This document shows, piece after piece, positions 25,850-33,699 of a stretch of 64,000 bases of DNA. The stretch is from Pseudomonadota bacterium. Lineage in GTDB: Bacteria; Pseudomonadota; Gammaproteobacteria; Burkholderiales; Rhodocyclaceae. The stretch lies in assembly GCA_018241685.1 (NCBI GenBank), contig JAFEDJ010000039.1:1-64000 (forward strand), read 5' to 3'. The number at the start of each line of letters is the position of its first letter. Position 1 is the first letter of the stretch. The notes beneath the pieces were generated by a model. That model saw only the letters and a program-made list of their open reading frames with translations. It searched no databases and had not been told where the DNA came from. Both the position numbers and the translations under genes were made by a program.

Positions 25850-26532
25850 AATCCGTTTTCAAGCTTCGCGCCTTGCGCCTGCTGGGCGCCTGCCTGATCA
25901 GCGTTCAACTGTGCGCCCCGGCCGCCGCGGCCTCTCTGGACGACCTCTTCAACGCCGCCAAACTCGGCGATGCAGCCGAAGTGGCGCAGCTGGTGAAGAA
26001 GGGCATGGACGTGAATTCGAGCGATCCCAGTGGCAACACCCTGCTGATCCTCGCCACCCGTGAAGAGCAACCCAAGGTCGTTGCCGAACTGCTCAAGCAG
26101 CGCGGCGTCAAGCTGGATGCGCGCAACAGCGCCGGCGATAGCGCGTTGATGCTGGCCAGCCTGCGAGGCTTCACCGAAATCGCGCAGCAACTGCTGGAGG
26201 CCGGCGCCGCTTTCGACCATCCGGGCTGGAATCCCTTGCTATATGCCGCCTTCGAAGGTCGTCTGGCAGTCGTCAATCTGCTGCTCGAAAAGGGTGCCAA
26301 CCCCAATGTTCTGGCACCGAATCAATCGACGCCGCTGATGTTTGCCGCTCGCAACGGACACGAGGACGTTGTGCGCGCGCTGTTGAAGGCCGACGCAAAC
26401 ATCGACTGGAAGAACGACCAGAACGAAAACGCCGAAAGCTGGGCCGGCAAGAACCGCAACACGGACATCGTCGAACTGATTCAGGCCGAACGGAAGGCCC
26501 GGGCTGGCAAGCTGCAGCTCGAGATCAATTGA
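25846..26532 (+). CDS. Exported ankyrin-repeat protein
   Basis: 228 aa. An N-terminal signal peptide (KLRALRLLGACLISVQLCAPAAAAS) is followed by about five ankyrin repeats (GNTLLILATREEQPKVVAELL, SALMLASLRGFTEIAQQLL, NPLLYAAFEGRLAVVNLLL, TPLMFAARNGHEDVVRALL). Probably periplasmic and protein-binding. It is the last gene of the mltG-tatD run and is commonly found after tatD in Rhodocyclales (recollection, not checked). Confidence 0.88.
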   Translation: MKSVFKLRALRLLGACLISVQLCAPAAAASLDDLFNAAKLGDAAEVAQLVKKGMDVNSSDPSGNTLLILATREEQPKVVAELLKQRGVKLDARNSAGDSALMLASLRGFTEIAQQLLEAGAAFDHPGWNPLLYAAFEGRLAVVNLLLEKGANPNVLAPNQSTPLMFAARNGHEDVVRALLKADANIDWKNDQNENAESWAGKNRNTDIVELIQAERKARAGKLQLEIN

Positions 26533-26719
26533 CACGGTAACGGTAACGCCGGCCGTGGCCCAGGCGCCAGGGGAGGGACGGTGCCACCTGGCGCAGCACA
26601 CCGACCCCAACCAGCGCCAGCAGCGCAGGAACGGCGGCCTGCATGCCGTAGCCCCCGGCCAGAAGCACACCAACAAGAACACCCGTGACCATCAGAATGC
26701 GGCAAATCAAGGTTTCCAT
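26525..26719 (-). CDS. Small membrane protein, 64 aa
   Basis: Two hydrophobic helices (RILMVTGVLVGVLLAGG and VPALLALVGVGVL) and a basic tail. The start at 26719 is chosen because GAGGAG lies 6 nt upstream; the longer frame from 26773 lacks a signal. It converges with the ankyrin gene (8-bp overlap) and is divergent from the recombinase gene, with the LexA box between them. No function is known. Confidence 0.65.
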   Translation of the reverse strand: METLICRILMVTGVLVGVLLAGGYGMQAAVPALLALVGVGVLRQVAPSLPWRLGHGRRYRYRVN

Positions 26720-26815
26720 CATCGACTCCTCAACACGATATTGAAGCCCGGCTGGGCGAATGAGCGGATGCACGTGAAGCTGATCAGCTGCTCGATGGCC
26801 CCGCGTTCTCGATAG

Positions 26816-26831
26816 CTGTAATTATATACAG
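26816..26831. promoter_or_regulatory. LexA (SOS) box
   Basis: CTGTAATTATATACAG matches the CTGT-N8-ACAG SOS box perfectly, with an AT-rich centre. A weaker copy (CTGT-N8-TCAG) is at 26839-26854. It lies in the divergent region between the 64-aa membrane gene and the recombinase gene, 84 bp before the latter. Confidence 0.75.
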
Positions 26832-26914
26832 TAAACTGCTGTACGCAAGTTCAGTGGTCTGATTTCGTCCGTCCTGTCGAGCTGGTTCGCATCCAGCCGG
26901 ATACATCACTGTCC

Positions 26915-28123
26915 ATGTCCATCACCCATACCACCGTGGTGCCACTGCGTCCGCTGGACGAGATCACCGTTCCTGCTGACCTCGATGGCCGCGATGGCGC
27001 CAACCGCGCCGACCCGGCACGCCTGCAGATCCAGGCCGATACGGATGTGGATGCGATCCGCTGCTTCCTGTCCGAGTACGACCGTTCGCCGGGCACCTAC
27101 CGGATTTACCAGCGGGAGTGCGAGCGGCTGCTGCTGTGGTCGCTGGTGGACTGCGGCCGGCCTTTGTCCAGCCTCAACCGGCAGGATTTCGAGGGCTACC
27201 TCAACTTCCTCGCCGATCCACAACCGTCCGCGCTGTGGTGCGGCGCCAAGGTCAACCGGATGTCGGAGAAATGGCGCCCCTTTGTCGGCCCGCTCAGCGA
27301 GAGCGCCGTGCTCACGGCGATGGCAGCCATCAATTCATTGATGACCTATCTCGTGGATGCCGGCTACCTGCAGGGCAATCCGCTGGGCCTGATCCGCCAG
27401 CGTCGCCGCAAGATGTCCGGCGAGGTCACCGGTCCACTGCGGGCCGTGGCGCAGACCGAGGAGATGGAGAAGGTCGAGCGCTTTCTCGACCAGCAGATGT
27501 GGGATGCGGTGACGGCAGCCATCGAGGCGATGCCGCGGGACGCCGAACGGGACCGCGACGAATACGAGCGGGCCCGCTTCATCGCTGCCATTCTGTACAT
27601 GCTGGCGCCCCGTGCCGGCGAACTGGAATCCCACCGAATGAACAGCTTTCGCGAGGAACGTGGGCTGTGGTGGTGGCATGTGGTGGGAAAGGGCGGCAAG
27701 AAAGCCAAGGTGCCGGTGGCCGACGACATGCTGCAGGCGCTGATCCGCTACCGCAAGCACCTGGGACTCACCGCCGTGCCGCGCCGAGACGACACCACGC
27801 CGCTGCTGGTATCGGTGAAGGACGGCAGCCCGATCACCGCCCGCCGCCTGAACCAGATTCTCAAGCAGATCTTCAGTGCCGCGGCGGAACGGCTGCCACC
27901 CGACGCCGAGCACAAGAAGGAAAAGCTGCGCGCCGCGTCGGCCCACTGGGGGCGCCACACCGGCATCACCGCCAAGCTCGACAGTGGCATCAACGAGCGC
28001 TTCGTGCAGAAGGATGCCCGCCATACGGATGCCCGCACGACACAGCGCTATATCCACGAGGAAGAAGAGCGTTGGCACGACGAGGCACAGAAGCAGCGCC
28101 TGCCCTGGGCCGGGAAGAAATAG
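26915..28123 (+). CDS. Tyrosine recombinase beside the vnf island
   Basis: 402-aa XerC/phage-type recombinase. The N-terminal core-binding domain spans about residues 45-165. Catalytic residues: Arg in APRAGEL, Lys in VGKGGKKAKV, HWGRH (His-x-x-Arg), His in DARHTD and Tyr in TTQRYIH. It is preceded by a LexA box, so expression probably rises after DNA damage. It stands alone between housekeeping genes and the first VnfA-type sites (12 bp after its stop). It may have mobilised the island or be a domesticated integrase. Confidence 0.88.
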   Translation: MSITHTTVVPLRPLDEITVPADLDGRDGANRADPARLQIQADTDVDAIRCFLSEYDRSPGTYRIYQRECERLLLWSLVDCGRPLSSLNRQDFEGYLNFLADPQPSALWCGAKVNRMSEKWRPFVGPLSESAVLTAMAAINSLMTYLVDAGYLQGNPLGLIRQRRRKMSGEVTGPLRAVAQTEEMEKVERFLDQQMWDAVTAAIEAMPRDAERDRDEYERARFIAAILYMLAPRAGELESHRMNSFREERGLWWWHVVGKGGKKAKVPVADDMLQALIRYRKHLGLTAVPRRDDTTPLLVSVKDGSPITARRLNQILKQIFSAAAERLPPDAEHKKEKLRAASAHWGRHTGITAKLDSGINERFVQKDARHTDARTTQRYIHEEEERWHDEAQKQRLPWAGKK

Positions 28124-28134
28124 ACCGGGGGGTT

Positions 28135-28148
28135 GTTCCGGGCGGAAC
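28135..28148 (+). promoter_or_regulatory. VnfA-type upstream site, distal (ORF128-vnfENX)
   Basis: GTTC-CGGGCG-GAAC, a dyad of the GNNC-N6-GNNC type, 40 bp upstream of the second site and 174 bp before the sigma-54 promoter. Confidence 0.55.
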
Positions 28149-28174
28149 GCGGATGTGCGTCCGCCCTTTGAAGC

Positions 28175-28188
28175 GTTCCGGAATGTAC
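28175..28188 (+). promoter_or_regulatory. VnfA-type upstream site, proximal (ORF128-vnfENX)
   Basis: GTTC-CGGAAT-GTAC, the reverse complement of the GTAC-N6-GAAC form seen before vnfH and vnfD; 134 bp before the promoter at 28322. Confidence 0.65.
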
Positions 28189-28240
28189 CCGGATTCATAG
28201 CGCGCTTTCTGCTGCGCAGCTTCGAGAGTCATCCCGCCTT

Positions 28241-28277
28241 ACGCCGCAATCCGCCTATTGGCGCGGATTTGCGGCGT
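28241..28277 (+). terminator. Hairpin between recombinase and vnf promoter
   Basis: Arms 28241-28254 and 28263-28277 (ACGCCGCAATCCGC pairs with GCGGATTTGCGGCGT with one bulge), followed by CCTGCTTTTC. Probably ends recombinase transcription before the vnf promoter. Confidence 0.5.
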
Positions 28278-28321
28278 CCTGCTTTTCAATTTCAGATTCA
28301 TTTCCCCTGATTGTCCTCGGG

Positions 28322-28337
28322 TGGCCCGGAGCTTGCT
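28322..28337 (+). promoter_or_regulatory. Sigma-54 promoter of ORF128-vnfENX
   Basis: TGGCCCGGAGCTTGCT: GG-N10-GC spacing exact, matching the -24/-12 consensus. Expected start near 28349, 33 nt before the ORF128 ATG. Confidence 0.85.
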
Positions 28338-28381
28338 GAATTGTATTCATCGCAATAGGCCGATTCATCCGGGAGTTCAAA

Positions 28382-28768
28382 ATGCCATCCGATGCACTGC
28401 CCGTATTTCAGGCGCAAAGCAGCGTGTCGTGCCGTATTTGCACAATTCGCCTCGAGCAATTGTGTTATCGGCGCGCCTGGTGGTTTCGCGCATTCCGGGA
28501 AGTACTGGCCACCGGCATCCGGCTATTTGCCTACGCCTACGCGATCCGTGCCGAGGATCATCCGGCACGCTCCCCGATGTGCTACCGCTGCCTGCGATTC
28601 AGGAAGAACGCCATAAAGGAACGCTCCGCGCTGTTCAATTGGCTGGATGCCTATTTGAACCCCTTTTTCAATCGGGTGCGGGATTCCTTGCTGACGGAGC
28701 AGGAAAAGGAGCACGCCCGCCAGCTTGCCCAGCGGGCGGCGGACCCCGATTTCAAGGATCACGACTGA
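28382..28768 (+). CDS. ORF128, unknown first gene of the vnfENX operon
   Basis: 128-aa basic protein, not recognised. It follows the sigma-54 promoter directly and has a good ribosome site (GGGAG). Cysteines occur as two CxxC pairs, SCRIC near residue 17 and CYRC near residue 67, plus Cys28, which could bind zinc or an Fe-S cluster (inference). The middle is aromatic and Arg-rich (YRRAWWFRAFREVL) and the C terminus is a charged helix. It lies 40 bp upstream of vnfE, so it is probably expressed only under V-nitrogenase conditions and may help FeV-cofactor assembly. Confidence 0.75.
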   Translation: MPSDALPVFQAQSSVSCRICTIRLEQLCYRRAWWFRAFREVLATGIRLFAYAYAIRAEDHPARSPMCYRCLRFRKNAIKERSALFNWLDAYLNPFFNRVRDSLLTEQEKEHARQLAQRAADPDFKDHD

Positions 28769-28808
28769 TATCGACCAACCGGCTCTGAATGGCTGAAGGG
28801 ATACGACC

Positions 28809-30206
28809 ATGAACGCAGATGAAATCCAGGCCCTGCTCGACGAGCCCGCCTGCGCCCACAACAACAAGGGTAAAACCGGCTGTGCCAAATCGAAACCAGG
28901 TGCGACTCAGGGCGGCTGTGCGTTCGACGGGGCGCAGATCGCGCTGCTGCCGATCGCCGATGCGGCCCACATTGTCCACGGCCCCATCGGCTGTGCCGGT
29001 AGTTCCTGGGATGCGCGGGGAACGCGCTCGTCGGGGCCCGACACCTATCGGCTGGGGATGATCACCGACCTCTCGGATATTGACGTGGTGATGGGGCGCG
29101 GCGAGAAAAAGCTGTTCCATGCCATCGGCCAGGCGGCTTCCCGCTACCGTCCCGCGGCGGTCTTCGTCTACACGACCTGCGTGCCGGCGCTGCACGGCGA
29201 CGACGTGGCTGCCGTGGCGAAGGTTGCGGCCGAGCGTTGGCAGATTCCGGTGGTTCCGGTGGACTGCGCCGGCTTCTATGGCAGCAAAAGCCTCGGAAAC
29301 CGGATCGCCGGCGAAACGCTGTACCGCCACGTGATCGGCACCCGTGAGCCCGAGCCGGCCCGGCCGCGCCCGGATGGTCTGCCGACCCACGACATCAACC
29401 TGATCGGTGAATACAACATCGCCGGCGAGTTCTGGCGCGTCGCCCCCCTGTTCGACGAACTGGGCCTGCGCATCCTGTGCACGCTGTCCGGCGATGCGCG
29501 CTTCCATGAAGTGCAGACCATGCACCGGGCGAAAGCCAACATGGTGGTCTGCTCCAAGGCGATGCTCAACGTGGCGCGCAAGCTGCAGGAGGACTACGGC
29601 ACCCCGTTCTTCGAAGGCAGCTTTTACGGTGTGGAGGACACCTCCCAGGCCCTGCGGGATCTCGCCGGGCTTGTCGGCGACGCGGACTTCCGTGTGCGTA
29701 CCGAGGTCGTGATCGGCCGGGAGGAGGGCCGGGTGGCCCAGCGTCTCGCGCCGTTCCGCGAGCGTCTGGCCGGACGGCGGGCGCTGATCTTCTCGGGCGG
29801 CGTCAAATCCTGGTCCATCGTATCGGCCTTGCAGGACCTGGGCATGGACGTCGTGGCGACCGGCACCGAGAAGTCCACCGAGGAGGACCGTGCCCGCATC
29901 CGCGCACTGATGGGCCCCGAAGCCCGCATGATCGGCAACAACGACCAGAGCGCACTGATGGAGACCTGTCGCGACTACGGTGTCGACATCCTGTTTGCCG
30001 GCGGGCGCTACCTGTATCCGGCGCTCAAATCCGGCATCCCCTTCCTCGACATCAACCACGAGCGGGACTTCGGTTACGCCGGCTACGACGGCCTCGTCGA
30101 ACTGGCGCAGCACATCGCCGACGTGATCGATAACCCGATCTGGGCGCAGCTCGTTCTCAAGCCGGCGTGGCACCAGCGGCGCGCCATGGCCCTGGCCTGC
30201 GCCTGA
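28809..30206 (+). CDS. vnfE: FeV-cofactor scaffold subunit VnfE
   Basis: 465 aa, homologous to NifE/VnfE. With VnfN it forms the scaffold on which the cofactor precursor is finished. Cluster-ligand cysteines are at residues 37 (GGCAFDG) and 62 (HGPIGCAG), with another in YTTCVPALHGDD. The N terminus has additional Cys residues (ACAHNN, TGCAKS). Assigned to vnf, not nif, by its place in the VnfA-type operon with vnfDGK nearby; sequence alone cannot exclude nifE. Confidence 0.88.
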   Translation: MNADEIQALLDEPACAHNNKGKTGCAKSKPGATQGGCAFDGAQIALLPIADAAHIVHGPIGCAGSSWDARGTRSSGPDTYRLGMITDLSDIDVVMGRGEKKLFHAIGQAASRYRPAAVFVYTTCVPALHGDDVAAVAKVAAERWQIPVVPVDCAGFYGSKSLGNRIAGETLYRHVIGTREPEPARPRPDGLPTHDINLIGEYNIAGEFWRVAPLFDELGLRILCTLSGDARFHEVQTMHRAKANMVVCSKAMLNVARKLQEDYGTPFFEGSFYGVEDTSQALRDLAGLVGDADFRVRTEVVIGREEGRVAQRLAPFRERLAGRRALIFSGGVKSWSIVSALQDLGMDVVATGTEKSTEEDRARIRALMGPEARMIGNNDQSALMETCRDYGVDILFAGGRYLYPALKSGIPFLDINHERDFGYAGYDGLVELAQHIADVIDNPIWAQLVLKPAWHQRRAMALACA

Positions 30207-30217
30207 CGGAGGCCGAC

Positions 30218-31621
30218 ATGGCAATGGTGCATATCTCGAACAAGCCGCTGACCGTCAATCCGCTCAAGGTCAGCCAGCCGATGGGCGCCACCCTGGCCGT
30301 GCTGGGGCTGGACCAGGCGGTGCCGCTGCAGCACGGCGCCCAGGGCTGCACAGCCTTCAGCAAGGTGTTCTTCACCCGCCACTTCCGCGAACCCGTGCCG
30401 CTGCAGACCACCGCGATGGACCAGGTGGTGACGGTGATGGGCGCCGACAACAGCGTGATCGAAGCCCTGCGGACGGTCGCCGAACTCAACAACCCGGAGG
30501 TCATCGGCCTGATGACCACCGGCCTGACCGAGACCCAGGGTGCCGACATCGCGCGGACGGTCAAGGAGTTCCAGCGCAGCAGTCCGGAATTCATGGACAT
30601 CAGCGTAATTCCGATCAACACGCCGGATACGCTCGGCAGCCTGGAGAGCGGCTACGCTCGCGCACTGGAAGCCGTCATCGAGCACCTGGTGCCGGAGGGC
30701 CGGGTAGCCGGCTACCGGCCCAGGCAGGTGAACGTGCTGCTGTCGTCGATGCTGACACCGGGCGACGCCGAAGCCGTGCGGGCCTGGGTCGAGGCTTTCG
30801 GCCTGCGCCCGGTGATGCTGCCGGACCTGGGCGGCAGCCTGGATGGGCATTTCGACCCGGCGGGTTTCTCGACCCTGTCGCGCGGCGGCGTGTCGCGCAT
30901 CGACGTGGCGACGATGGGCAAATCCATCGCCACGCTGGCCGTCGGTCCGTCCGTCTTCACCGCTGCGGATCGGCTGAAATCCCGCACCGGCGTGCCGGAC
31001 CACCGCTTCGACGGGCTGATGGGGCTGGCGGCATGCGATGCCTTCACCGAGGTGCTGGCCGGGCTTTCCGGGCGCTCCGTACCCGACGGGATCGACAGGC
31101 TACGCGAGCAACTGCTTGACGCGATGGTCGATACCCATTTCGTGCTGGGTGCCTTGCGCCTTGGTGTGGCTGCCGACCCTGACCACCTGGGCATGCTGGC
31201 GCACTTCCTGACCGGCGTCGGCATCCAGGTGGTCGCCGCGGTGGCGTCGAGCCGCGCGGAAGGGCTGGTCGATCTGCCGATCGAGGCGGTCGTCGTCGGT
31301 GATCTGGAAGACCTGGAGGCGCAGGCCCAGGCGGGCAAGGCCCAGGTGCTGATCGCCAACTCCCATGGCGCGGACATCGCGGAGAGGCTGCGCATTCCGC
31401 TGCTGCGAGCCGGCTTTCCGCTGTACGACATCTTCGGCGGCGCAGCCCGCAAATGGGTCGGCTACGCCGGGAGCCGCCAGGCGCTATTCGATCTGGCCAA
31501 TCTCGCCAGCACGGCCCGCCCGGAAATCGCGCCGTATCACTCCTTCTATGGAAAGGAGCGCCCTCCGGAAATGGACGGGAGCGTACCCGCCGTGTCCGGC
31601 GCATCAACACTTCTCGGCTGA
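30218..31621 (+). CDS. vnfN: FeV-cofactor scaffold subunit VnfN
   Basis: 467 aa, NifN/VnfN family. The start is the ATG at 30218 with GGAGG just upstream; the longer frame overlaps vnfE. N-terminal HGAQGCTAFSKVFFTRHF contains the beta-like cluster Cys; MTTGLTETQGADI and DIFGGAARKWVGYAG are conserved NifN features. It partners VnfE in an alpha2beta2 scaffold. The gap to vnfE is 11 bp. Confidence 0.88.
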   Translation: MAMVHISNKPLTVNPLKVSQPMGATLAVLGLDQAVPLQHGAQGCTAFSKVFFTRHFREPVPLQTTAMDQVVTVMGADNSVIEALRTVAELNNPEVIGLMTTGLTETQGADIARTVKEFQRSSPEFMDISVIPINTPDTLGSLESGYARALEAVIEHLVPEGRVAGYRPRQVNVLLSSMLTPGDAEAVRAWVEAFGLRPVMLPDLGGSLDGHFDPAGFSTLSRGGVSRIDVATMGKSIATLAVGPSVFTAADRLKSRTGVPDHRFDGLMGLAACDAFTEVLAGLSGRSVPDGIDRLREQLLDAMVDTHFVLGALRLGVAADPDHLGMLAHFLTGVGIQVVAAVASSRAEGLVDLPIEAVVVGDLEDLEAQAQAGKAQVLIANSHGADIAERLRIPLLRAGFPLYDIFGGAARKWVGYAGSRQALFDLANLASTARPEIAPYHSFYGKERPPEMDGSVPAVSGASTLLG

Positions 31622-31631
31622 AGGAAATCCC

Positions 31632-32222
31632 ATGTTACGCATTGCATTTGCCTCAACGGACCAGCAAAAGGTCGACCTGCATTTCGGTGCGGCCGATCGC
31701 CTGGTCCTGTTCGACGTGGAGCCCGGGCGGGCCAGCCTCGTCGGCATCGGAGAGTTCATCAAGGTGGAAATGAAGGGTAGCAACAAGGACAAGGGTCTGC
31801 CGCGGGAATTGCAGGGCGTGGCCCATCTGCCGTCGCAGCCCTACGCCCCCGCACCAGAAGACGTGTTGCCTCCGCCGGACAAACCGCCGGAGGACAAGGT
31901 GATCGCCAAGCTGGACTTTCTGAAGGGCTGTGCGGCGGTCTATGCCGCGTCCATCGGCGCATCGTCGATCCGCCGCCTGATGGCCCTCGACGTGCAACCG
32001 ATCATCGTGGATAACGGCCACGAGATCATGGACTTGCTGAATGAGGTCAGCTTTGCGCTGCACTACGGCGGACTGGCCTGGGTGGACCGCGCCGTGGCGA
32101 GGCTGGAGAAATCGCCCGACCGTTTCGACACTCTTGCGGAAGAGGATTGGGACGCGAAATCGACCGCTCTGAATCCTACAGTGATCCATCAACTGATTAC
32201 CTCGATGGACGATTTAGCCTGA
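31632..32222 (+). CDS. vnfX: Cofactor-carrier protein VnfX
   Basis: 196 aa, NifX/NifB-C-terminal superfamily (MLRIAFASTDQQKVDLHFGAADRLVLFDV). This domain binds nitrogenase cofactor or its precursor and moves it between NifB/VnfEN and the apo-enzyme. A Pro-rich insert lies around residues 65-85 and a helical C terminus ends in HQLITSMDDLA. The ribosome site AAGGAAA is good. It ends the operon, with a strong terminator 58 bp after it. Confidence 0.87.
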   Translation: MLRIAFASTDQQKVDLHFGAADRLVLFDVEPGRASLVGIGEFIKVEMKGSNKDKGLPRELQGVAHLPSQPYAPAPEDVLPPPDKPPEDKVIAKLDFLKGCAAVYAASIGASSIRRLMALDVQPIIVDNGHEIMDLLNEVSFALHYGGLAWVDRAVARLEKSPDRFDTLAEEDWDAKSTALNPTVIHQLITSMDDLA

Positions 32223-32279
32223 CCGATCTTCCCGCGGGGGGCGTGCCATCCACCGCAGCGGGGAGTGCTCGGAGCCTTG

Positions 32280-32316
32280 CCGGATAAATGGACTCTTGGG
32301 TTGTCCATTTATCCGG
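32280..32316 (+). terminator. Terminator of the vnfENX operon
   Basis: Perfect 14-bp stem (CCGGATAAATGGAC / GTCCATTTATCCGG) with a 9-nt loop, followed by CCTTTTTG. Confidence 0.92.
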
Positions 32317-32356
32317 CCTTTTTGCATTTCAGGGTCTGGTATGTTGCGCGCGGCTC

Positions 32357-32370
32357 GCACGGAGGCGAAC
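32357..32370 (+). promoter_or_regulatory. VnfA-type upstream site, distal (vnfH)
   Basis: GCAC-GGAGGC-GAAC, 30 bp (three helical turns) upstream of the proximal site; same GCAC-N6-GAAC form as the distal vnfD site. Confidence 0.6.
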
Positions 32371-32386
32371 GCGGCCGGATGGCTTC

Positions 32387-32400
32387 GTACTCAAACGAAC
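32387..32400 (+). promoter_or_regulatory. VnfA-type upstream site, proximal (vnfH)
   Basis: GTAC-TCAAAC-GAAC, 76 bp before the sigma-54 promoter of vnfH. Confidence 0.68.
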
Positions 32401-32475
32401 GGCTTTATTTACGGAAATTGACTTTCCAATTCCGAATGGCGTGAAAACAAAAGGAAATTCGCCATCAAAGAATAA

Positions 32476-32491
32476 TGGCATGCCCCTTGCT
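32476..32491 (+). promoter_or_regulatory. Sigma-54 promoter of vnfH
   Basis: TGGCATGCCCCTTGCT, exact GG-N10-GC. It lies inside the longer open frame that starts at 32288, which rules out that upstream start for VnfH. Confidence 0.9.
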
Positions 32492-32536
32492 GATCAATTG
32501 CCGCCAGTCTTCATTCAATCAAACGGGGTAATAGAA

Positions 32537-33424
32537 ATGAGCAAGAAACTGCGTCAATGCGCCATCTACGGCAAGGGTGGTATCGGCAAATCCACCACCA
32601 CCCAGAATCTGGTTGCGGCGCTCGCCGAGGCCGGCAAGCGGGTGCTGATCGTCGGTTGTGACCCGAAGGCCGACTCGACCCGCCTGATTCTGCACTCCAA
32701 GGCCCAGACGACGGTCATGCACCTGGCCGCCGAAGCCGGCTCGGTGGAGGACCTGGAACTCGACGACGTGCTGCAGACCGGTTTCGGTGATGTGAAGTGC
32801 GTCGAATCCGGTGGCCCGGAACCTGGCGTCGGCTGCGCTGGCCGTGGCGTCATCACCGCCATCAACTTCCTGGAAGAAGAGGGCGCTTACGACGAAGACC
32901 TGGACTTCGTGTTCTACGACGTGCTCGGCGACGTGGTGTGTGGCGGCTTTGCCATGCCCATCCGCGAGAACAAGGCCCAGGAAATCTACATCGTCTGCTC
33001 CGGCGAAATGATGGCCATGTACGCCGCCAACAACATCGCCAAGGGCATCGTGAAATACGCCAATTCCGGCAGCGTTCGCCTGGGCGGCCTGATCTGCAAC
33101 AGCCGCAAGACCGACCGCGAAGACGAGCTGATCATGGCCCTGGCCGAGCGCCTGGGCACCCAGATGATCCACTTCGTGCCGCGCGACAACGTCGTACAGC
33201 ACGCCGAAATTCGCCGCATGACCGTCATCGAGTACGACCCGAGCGCGAAGCAGGCCGACGAGTATCGCGCGCTGGCCCGCAAGGTGATCGACAACACCAA
33301 GCTGGTGATCCCGACGCCGTTGGAAATGGACGGCCTCGAAGAGCTGCTGATGGAATTCGGCATCATGGAGCAGGAGGACGAGTCCATCGTTGGCAAGACC
33401 GCCGCAGAACTGGCCGTCGCCTGA
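32537..33424 (+). CDS. vnfH: V-nitrogenase iron protein (dinitrogenase reductase)
   Basis: 295 aa NifH-family homodimer subunit that passes electrons to VnfDGK with ATP hydrolysis. P-loop GKGGIGKSTT at residues 12-21; [4Fe-4S] ligands Cys100 (GVGCAGRG) and Cys135 (DVVCGGFA); Arg103 is the site ADP-ribosylated in species with DraT. The start at 32537 follows the sigma-54 promoter. It is followed by its ferredoxin gene, as in Azotobacter vnfH-vnfFd. Confidence 0.95.
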   Translation: MSKKLRQCAIYGKGGIGKSTTTQNLVAALAEAGKRVLIVGCDPKADSTRLILHSKAQTTVMHLAAEAGSVEDLELDDVLQTGFGDVKCVESGGPEPGVGCAGRGVITAINFLEEEGAYDEDLDFVFYDVLGDVVCGGFAMPIRENKAQEIYIVCSGEMMAMYAANNIAKGIVKYANSGSVRLGGLICNSRKTDREDELIMALAERLGTQMIHFVPRDNVVQHAEIRRMTVIEYDPSAKQADEYRALARKVIDNTKLVIPTPLEMDGLEELLMEFGIMEQEDESIVGKTAAELAVA

Positions 33425-33506
33425 CGACGACGTTTCATTCACCGGGTCCGGCAGGTGCGCGGCCTCTCGGCCCCGACACCTGCCGGACCTCCGCCTGGAG
33501 TTCGCC

Positions 33507-33689
33507 ATGGCCATGATGATCGATCCGGATGCGTGCAGCCTGTGCGGCGACTGCAAGCCGGTCTGCCCGACCCGCTCGGTACTGAAGAAGAGCGGCATCT
33601 ATTCCATCAACCCCGAAACCTGTACCGAATGCGATGGCGATCCAGCCTGTCTTGCCGAATGCGCGTCCGGCGCCATCACTCCGGTGTAG
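33507..33689 (+). CDS. 2[4Fe-4S] ferredoxin, vnfFd type
   Basis: 60 aa ferredoxin. First cluster CSLCGDCKPVC (Cys10, 13, 16, 20); second CTECDGDPACLAEC (Cys39, 42, 48, 52), with the longer spacing between its second and third Cys that is typical of nitrogenase-linked bacterial ferredoxins. Located 82 bp after vnfH, so probably the electron donor to, or an assembly partner of, the V-nitrogenase system, as in Azotobacter. Confidence 0.9.
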   Translation: MAMMIDPDACSLCGDCKPVCPTRSVLKKSGIYSINPETCTECDGDPACLAECASGAITPV

Positions 33690-33699
33690 GGACCGCAGC

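Noticed and set aside
28752..30224. 490-codon minus-strand frame
   Set aside because: Antisense shadow of vnfE; no start signal and low-complexity composition.
32288..32536. Upstream extension of the vnfH frame
   Set aside because: It covers the upstream terminator arm, both VnfA-type dyads and the sigma-54 promoter; NifH homology starts at 32537.
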